The translations under genes and the position numbers were made by a program. Below, one piece after another: positions 1-3,562 of a stretch of 6,322 nucleotides of DNA. How positions within the stretch are numbered: position 1 is the first letter of the stretch; every line of letters begins with the position of its first letter. Source of the DNA: JAPLYB01 sp964481435 (GTDB taxonomy: Archaea > Nanobdellota > Nanobdellia > Pacearchaeales > UBA284); NCBI GenBank assembly GCA_964481435.1, contig CAYZTH010000035.1, forward strand, positions 1 through 6,322, written 5' to 3'. The notes beneath the pieces were generated by a model. It made no database searches. It saw only the letters and a program-made list of their open reading frames with translations, and was not told the origin of the DNA.

Positions 1-7
1 TAATCTT

Positions 8-35
8 GTGCTCAGCACCCCAGCCTAAAGGCTGG
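8..35. repeat. Tandem hairpins resembling an IS200/IS605-type element end
   Basis: Two perfect palindromes stand side by side. The first is GTGCT-C-AGCAC at 8-18; the second is CCAGCC-TAAA-GGCTGG at 20-35, a 6-bp stem with a four-base loop, followed by GATTTCTTTC. Hairpins of the CCAGCC/GGCTGG type near a terminal cleavage site are typical of IS200/IS605 (TnpA/TnpB) element ends and of the 3' part of TnpB guide RNAs. No transposase or TnpB reading frame is visible, so any element would lie to the left of the window or be a relic. A plain transcription terminator for a gene further left is the main alternative, although no strong T-run follows the hairpin. Confidence 0.35.
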
Positions 36-105
36 AGATTTCTTTCTAGTTAATGTCACATTATACTACTACCCCATTTATAGCATCGTGGTTTTATCGA
101 AAGGC

Positions 106-124
106 AAAAAGATTTCTAAGAAAT
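106..124 (-). terminator. Hairpin plus T-tract downstream of the radical SAM gene
   Basis: Read on the minus strand, the palindrome ATTTCTTAGAAAT (112-124) is followed directly by CTTTTT (106-111). It lies about 73 bases past the stop codon of the radical SAM gene. Archaeal termination mainly needs a T-tract, so the run of Ts may matter more than the weak AT-rich stem. The rest of the interval 36-196 shows no convincing gene. Confidence 0.4.
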
Positions 125-196
125 ATGACCCTGTTTTTAAGAGGATTCTTTAACACATATCACAGAAGCTATTACGTCCGCACGGGATGTGAGATT

Positions 197-1669
197 TTAT
201 TTAAGAGACCTTAAAAATTCTAGGTGCTGCAAAGATTGTTCGTCATAAAGAACTTGCTTAAAGCCTCCTAGCAGAGCATATGCGGTGATAACTGATGCAG
301 CTCCTTTCCTTCCTTTTGGAGCTCTTGCTAGTCTTCTAGTACATTCTTTGGCAGAATAGAACTCTTCGTACATCTTGTATACCTGTAGCTGCATTTGATA
401 AGGAGTTATCTTGTCTGTTTTTCTTCTATAAACAACATGCTGACAGTCATAAAGAGAAAAATCATTTGTCAGTATTCTTTCTTCTTCTCTAACTCTTTTA
501 TCTAATGGAGTTCCTGGAAGTGGAGTTACGGGAAAAAATTGGGCACTATCTACATTCTCTTTTGCCCATTCTAATAATTCTCTTGTGCTCTCAAAATTAT
601 CTTCTTCTGTCCATGGGGTGAACATTCCATGAACCCAAAATCCGAACTCTCTTAGTGTTCTCACTGCTTCTTGGTTCATCTTGGAATTAGCTGCTTTTCC
701 TACAGCTTTTAGAGAAGCATCTGAAATAGCTTCTAAACCCACATGTGTTGTGTTGAATCCAACTTTTCTAGCTAATTCTAGAAATCTATGGTCTTTAGTT
801 GCTCCAGCTGTAATCTGCATCTGTAAGGAAGCATCTTTACGAATAGACCCCTCTTGTAGTATTGCTTCTAAAAGTTGTTTTGTATAATCCATCTTTCCTG
901 CGAAATTATCTGCAGTGGCAAAAACTATTTTATTTGCTTGCAGTGCTCTTCTAAATTCTTCTACAGAATAATCAATTGGTTTAACTCTGTAAGTACTTCC
1001 ATAATTTTGGGTAACAGAACAAAAATTGCAATCATAAGGGCAACCTCTTGCAGTTTCAACAACCCCTGCCTTTACACCTTTAATTGTTTGAGCATCATAA
1101 ATTGGATGAACTCTAGCTAATTGTTCGGGCGTCATGAAGTCTCTATCTAAATTTTCTACAGTCCCTCCACCGTTTCTAAAAGCTATTCCCCTAACCCTTT
1201 GTAAATCTCCAGAATCTTGAAGAACATGAACAACTTCTCTCAAAGTTTCTTCTGCTTCTCCTTTAAAAACGATATCTGCACCTTTTTCTACATATTCTTT
1301 TGCCCTAAATTTTGAATCACTTCCCCCTAGCCAAAACATTCCTTTTGGATTAGCAACCTTATATCTTGCCCCCAATTCCAAGGTTTGTGGTGATGTTCTT
1401 GTTATTGCAGAACCCCCTAAAACATCAGAATGGGTAATCCTTTCCCAATTTTCTGGTGTAAGTCTTCTATTTCTACCATGATAAATTGGATTTATTACTT
1501 GTACATCTGTAAAGCCTTCTTGTTCTAGAACGCCCGCAATTTGATGCAACCCTCTTGCAGGCAAACCAAATAGGCTATAAACATCTCTACTTGGTTCTCC
1601 ATCTAATCTTCCAAACTGTGTTGCAGGCAATTCAACTAATGTTATCGAACTAGATTTTTTTAATACCAT
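197..1669 (-). CDS. Cobalamin-binding-type radical SAM enzyme (B12-rSAM family)
   Basis: The protein has 490 residues when started at the ATG at 1669. Residues about 8-165 look like a Rossmann-type B12-binding domain, with the family's GEAE motif near 137-140. The usual cobalt-ligating DxHxxG motif is not visible. The radical SAM core follows: C210-x3-C214-x2-C217 in ARGCPYDCNFC binds the 4Fe-4S cluster. TADNF (252-256) matches the D-N-F strand motif, and GLEAIS and PLPGTPL (about 383-389) are typical of class B radical SAM methylase-like enzymes. Substrate and product cannot be read from the sequence; candidates include methyl transfer or ring rearrangement on a lipid, cofactor or natural product. 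The frame stays open for 35 more codons upstream to 1774, but that stretch is rich in basic and aromatic residues and unlike the family. The ATG at 1669 is preceded by a TATA-like box at the right distance. The gene is divergent from the cyclophilin and is probably transcribed alone. Confidence 0.88.
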   Translation of the reverse strand: MVLKKSSSITLVELPATQFGRLDGEPSRDVYSLFGLPARGLHQIAGVLEQEGFTDVQVINPIYHGRNRRLTPENWERITHSDVLGGSAITRTSPQTLELGARYKVANPKGMFWLGGSDSKFRAKEYVEKGADIVFKGEAEETLREVVHVLQDSGDLQRVRGIAFRNGGGTVENLDRDFMTPEQLARVHPIYDAQTIKGVKAGVVETARGCPYDCNFCSVTQNYGSTYRVKPIDYSVEEFRRALQANKIVFATADNFAGKMDYTKQLLEAILQEGSIRKDASLQMQITAGATKDHRFLELARKVGFNTTHVGLEAISDASLKAVGKAANSKMNQEAVRTLREFGFWVHGMFTPWTEEDNFESTRELLEWAKENVDSAQFFPVTPLPGTPLDKRVREEERILTNDFSLYDCQHVVYRRKTDKITPYQMQLQVYKMYEEFYSAKECTRRLARAPKGRKGAASVITAYALLGGFKQVLYDEQSLQHLEFLRSLK

Positions 1670-1690
1670 GTTTTTAATAAAAAATGAGAC

Positions 1691-1698
1691 TTTAAAAA
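1691..1698 (-). promoter_or_regulatory. TATA-like box of the radical SAM gene
   Basis: On the minus strand TTTTTAAA is centred about 25 bases before the ATG at 1669, where an archaeal TATA box would place the transcription start at or next to the start codon. This supports the shorter start and suggests a leaderless or nearly leaderless mRNA. There is no Shine-Dalgarno sequence in the AT-only stretch before the ATG. Confidence 0.5.
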
Positions 1699-1815
1699 CA
1701 AATTGGTGTTTTTTGCTTAGGTCTCTAGAACACTTCGACTCTCGGACAAATCGTTCAGCCCACACGGACATCAACTTACAGTTGGCAAAATCAAGTTAAT
1801 TGATTAGAGAGAAGA

Positions 1816-1827
1816 TTTAAATTATAA
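1816..1827 (+). promoter_or_regulatory. TATA-like box of the cyclophilin gene
   Basis: TTTAAATTATAA follows a purine-rich stretch (GAGAGAAGA) that could act as a TFB-recognition element. The TTTAAA core (1816-1821) is centred about 26 bases before the ATG at 1845, giving a predicted start of transcription at the start codon. A weak SD-like AAAGGGA at 1836-1842 would be outside the mRNA if this is right. Confidence 0.5.
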
Positions 1828-1844
1828 CTTTTCTTAAAGGGAAT

Positions 1845-2393
1845 ATGAAAAAAAGAGTAATACTTATAACTGCGATTGTTTTAATTATTTTATTAATTGG
1901 GGGAATCTTTTATTTAAACATGGCAGAAAAATCAAAAAAAACAAGAATTTTACTTGAAACGACAAAAGGGAACATAATAATTGAATTATATCCTGAACAA
2001 GTAATAACTTCGGGAAATTTTGAGAATCTGGTTAAACAAGGAACTTACAATGGAGTTATCTTTCATAGAGTTATTGATGGTTTTATGATTCAAGGGGGAG
2101 ACCCAACAGGAACCGGTTATGGGGATAAAAGTATTCCCATGATAAAAGATGAATTTAATGGTGAACAGAAGAATAATAGAGGAACATTAAGCATGGCAAA
2201 TGCCGGCCCAAACACAGGTTCAAGTCAATTTTTTATAAATCTGGTTAATAATAATTTTTTAGACGGAAAACATCCTGTTTTTGGAAAAGTTGTAGAAGGC
2301 ATGGAAGTAGTAGATTTGATTGCAACGGTTGAAACCGATTCTAATGATCGGCCTTTAGAGGATGTTAAAATAATAAGGGCAACAGTTATCTAG
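1845..2393 (+). CDS. Membrane-anchored cyclophilin-type peptidyl-prolyl cis-trans isomerase
   Basis: The 182-residue protein catalyses cis-trans isomerisation of Xaa-Pro bonds, helping proteins fold. Residues 5-24 form one hydrophobic helix preceded by KKR, a signal anchor or signal peptide that would put the enzyme outside the cytoplasm; no lipobox cysteine is visible. The cyclophilin domain covers about 34-182. Using human CypA as guide, the conserved active-site residues are R75 (R55), F80 (F60) and Q83 (Q63) in FHRVIDGFMIQGGDP, A118 and N119 in SMANAGPNTGSSQFF, Q128 (Q111), F130 (F113) and H143 (H126) in FLDGKHPVFGK. F138 replaces the CypA tryptophan W121, a change associated with low cyclosporin A affinity in bacterial cyclophilins. 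The domain is compact and close to the minimal prokaryotic form. Its stop codon lies 5 bases from that of the convergent nuclease gene, so the two transcripts probably overlap at their 3' ends. Confidence 0.95.
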   Translation: MKKRVILITAIVLIILLIGGIFYLNMAEKSKKTRILLETTKGNIIIELYPEQVITSGNFENLVKQGTYNGVIFHRVIDGFMIQGGDPTGTGYGDKSIPMIKDEFNGEQKNNRGTLSMANAGPNTGSSQFFINLVNNNFLDGKHPVFGKVVEGMEVVDLIATVETDSNDRPLEDVKIIRATVI

Positions 2394-2398
2394 TTTGG

Positions 2399-3199
2399 TT
2401 ATACTCTTGCCCCGTTCTTTCTTCTTTCCACTTCTCTTAAACAAGCTTGTCTTTTACTATTAAACCTATCATCAATTTGACCAATAGGATAATTTTTAAT
2501 ATCTGCACCATATCCCAGGATTATATCTGCGATTCGATGTAACTCTCTCTCAAATTCTTCTATTTCTTCTAGACGAAAGATATACTCTGTAGAAACACCC
2601 AACTTGAGATAGTGCAAACTTGTTTTCGAAGGCAGAATATTTCTCTTTTTATAAATCAGAAGGTTATAGAACAGAGCTTGGCGTTCAAAGTTCTTATCCT
2701 TACTTACGCTATTACTTGTTTTATAATCCAAGATAACGTGTTTTTTACACTTTTTTTCAATTGCTTGCAGATCTATTATTCCCTTTATTCCTATTTTCAT
2801 ACTCTCATTTTCTTTTAGAGGAAATAGAATTGTTTCTTCACATATATGGTCCTCATGTTGATCTATTATTTCCATGCCCCTAATCATGGCATTAAGGTAT
2901 TCCAATGGATTTAGAAGATTGCCATAAATGTCCTCATGAAGGTGTAAATTTTGCTTTTTCCAGTTAGTTAATAAATGTGAATATGCCCCATCCCTATCAA
3001 GTTCTTTTTTAGTATACTTTTCAAGACATTCATGAACTATATTTCCAGAAAGTCCATAACATACTGGCACAGGAGTGTCATCTGGAACTTTACCAATATA
3101 CTTTAAATAAAATAAGAGGGGGCTTTGATAATAGGTGTTAATACTAGAAGGGGATAGGTTTAATGATATCTTATTTTCACACTCTTTTCCAAATTCCAT
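2399..3199 (-). CDS. Stand-alone PD-(D/E)XK nuclease, RecB/Cas4-like family
   Basis: The 266-residue protein has the order of motifs of the RecB/AddB/Cas4 nuclease branch. LSPSSINTYYQSPLLFYLKYI (6-26 residues in) corresponds to the N-terminal L-S-x-S-x-xxY-xxCP-xxF signature. H56 lies in GNIVHECLE (motif I), D143 in GIKGIIDLQ (motif II), D158-Y-K160 in ILDYKTS is the catalytic D-x-K (motif III), and Q174 with Y178 forms the Q-xxx-Y motif. All metal-binding and catalytic positions are present, so it is probably active on DNA. The cysteine normally before the proline in the signature is serine (Q25-S26-P27), and only one cysteine (C253) lies near the C-terminus, so the 4Fe-4S cluster of Cas4 and AddB is probably absent. 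No helicase, Cas gene or CRISPR array is nearby; repair or recombination is the likely field, but the partner is unknown. The ATG at 3199 has GAGG at 3203-3206 just upstream. Confidence 0.85.
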   Translation of the reverse strand: MEFGKECENKISLNLSPSSINTYYQSPLLFYLKYIGKVPDDTPVPVCYGLSGNIVHECLEKYTKKELDRDGAYSHLLTNWKKQNLHLHEDIYGNLLNPLEYLNAMIRGMEIIDQHEDHICEETILFPLKENESMKIGIKGIIDLQAIEKKCKKHVILDYKTSNSVSKDKNFERQALFYNLLIYKKRNILPSKTSLHYLKLGVSTEYIFRLEEIEEFERELHRIADIILGYGADIKNYPIGQIDDRFNSKRQACLREVERRKNGARV

Positions 3200-3220
3200 A
3201 CGCCTCTAACTAAATGAGGG

Positions 3221-3230
3221 ATTAAATAGA
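3221..3230 (-). promoter_or_regulatory. TATA-like box of the nuclease gene
   Basis: On the minus strand TCTATTTAAT is centred about 26 bases before the ATG at 3199. This is the third complete gene in the window with the same box-to-start distance. The GAGG at 3203-3206 could be a ribosome binding site only if transcription starts earlier than this box predicts. Confidence 0.45.
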
Positions 3231-3345
3231 TTTGGTTTATCATAAAAAAATCGTGCCCGTTAAAAAAGCAGGGCTTTTCGACACAAACCATTACAAATAG
3301 CATTCATCATTTATCCATTCAGATTAAAGGACAATCCTGCTTTGT

Positions 3346-3447
3346 TCACTTGTTTCTTCTCTTTCGTAATATCTCAATTGCTTCCTTTCTTTCTTCTAAT
3401 TGTTTCTTTATATCAAACTTTTTCTTTTTTTCAACTGTTCCTGCCAT
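3346..3447 (-). CDS. Probable small basic protein of 33 residues
   Basis: An ATG at 3447 opens a 33-codon frame ending in TGA at 3346. The product begins MAGTVEKKKKFDIKK and ends RKRRNK. It is strongly charged, with Lys, Arg and Glu making up more than half the residues, and the part after about residue 12 should form an amphipathic or charged helix. Codon choice (AAA/AAG, AGA, GAA, ATA) matches the neighbours, and the frame has no obvious conflict with other genes. The frame stays open for eight codons before the ATG, back to a TAA, without another start codon. An AT-rich box at 3469-3477 or TTTAAA at 3487-3492 could drive it. No clear Shine-Dalgarno precedes the ATG. I do not recognise a family; the basic helix suggests nucleic acid or ribosome contact, which is inference. 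It could be a chance frame in A-rich DNA. Confidence 0.42.
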   Translation of the reverse strand: MAGTVEKKKKFDIKKQLEERKEAIEILRKRRNK

Positions 3448-3511
3448 GTATTCACGAGTGTGCCCCTGTTTTTAATTCTTTAGTTTTTTAAACCAAATTT
3501 GATGCTCTGTT

Positions 3512-3536
3512 AAAAAAAGAAATGCTCCTAAAGGAG
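3512..3536 (-). terminator. Hairpin and T-tract ending the surface-protein gene
   Basis: On the minus strand CTCCTTTAGGAG (3525-3536) folds into a 4- to 5-bp GC-containing stem, followed six bases later by an unbroken run of seven Ts with one more T a base further on (3511-3518). It begins 26 bases after the TAA of the surface-protein gene. The T-run alone is enough to suggest archaeal termination. Confidence 0.5.
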
Positions 3537-3562
3537 GTAGGATGTTTAAATTATTGTAATAA

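Larger units (their letters stand above)
3200..3562. other. Intergenic interval between nuclease and surface-protein genes
   Basis: This 363-base stretch holds the nuclease promoter, the probable small gene and the surface-protein terminator. It also has an 8-bp inverted repeat, AAAGCAGG (3265-3272) with CCTGCTTT (3336-3343), 63 bases apart. Reading through the small gene's stop on the minus strand, this pair might fold as a long-loop structure, but nothing marks it as a known RNA. No tRNA, rRNA or CRISPR array is visible. Confidence 0.5.

Noticed and set aside
125..214. Plus-strand 29-codon frame beginning ATG ACC CTG
   Set aside because: It overlaps the 3' end of the radical SAM gene, has no ribosome binding site and no coding character.
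681..1120. Two plus-strand open frames of 68 and 81 codons
   Set aside because: They lie antisense inside the radical SAM gene, whose motifs are intact there, and their products have no family features.
203..1725. GGTCTCT in inverted orientation at both ends of the radical SAM gene (203-209 and 1719-1725)
   Set aside because: Only seven bases match, neighbouring sequence does not align at constant spacing, and the left copy is coding.
2612..2818. Plus-strand open frame of 68 codons
   Set aside because: It is antisense to the nuclease motif region and looks like a shadow of that gene.
3290..3340. CTGA and ATGATGA boxes on the minus strand, like D' and C' of a C/D guide RNA
   Set aside because: The matching outer C and D boxes at the expected distances are missing, and such short motifs are common by chance in AT-rich DNA.
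3533..3559. GGAGGT followed by ATG and a five-codon frame (MFKLL) on the plus strand
   Set aside because: The SD-like bases are one arm of the minus-strand terminator hairpin, the spacing to ATG is only three bases, and the frame is too short to be a gene here.
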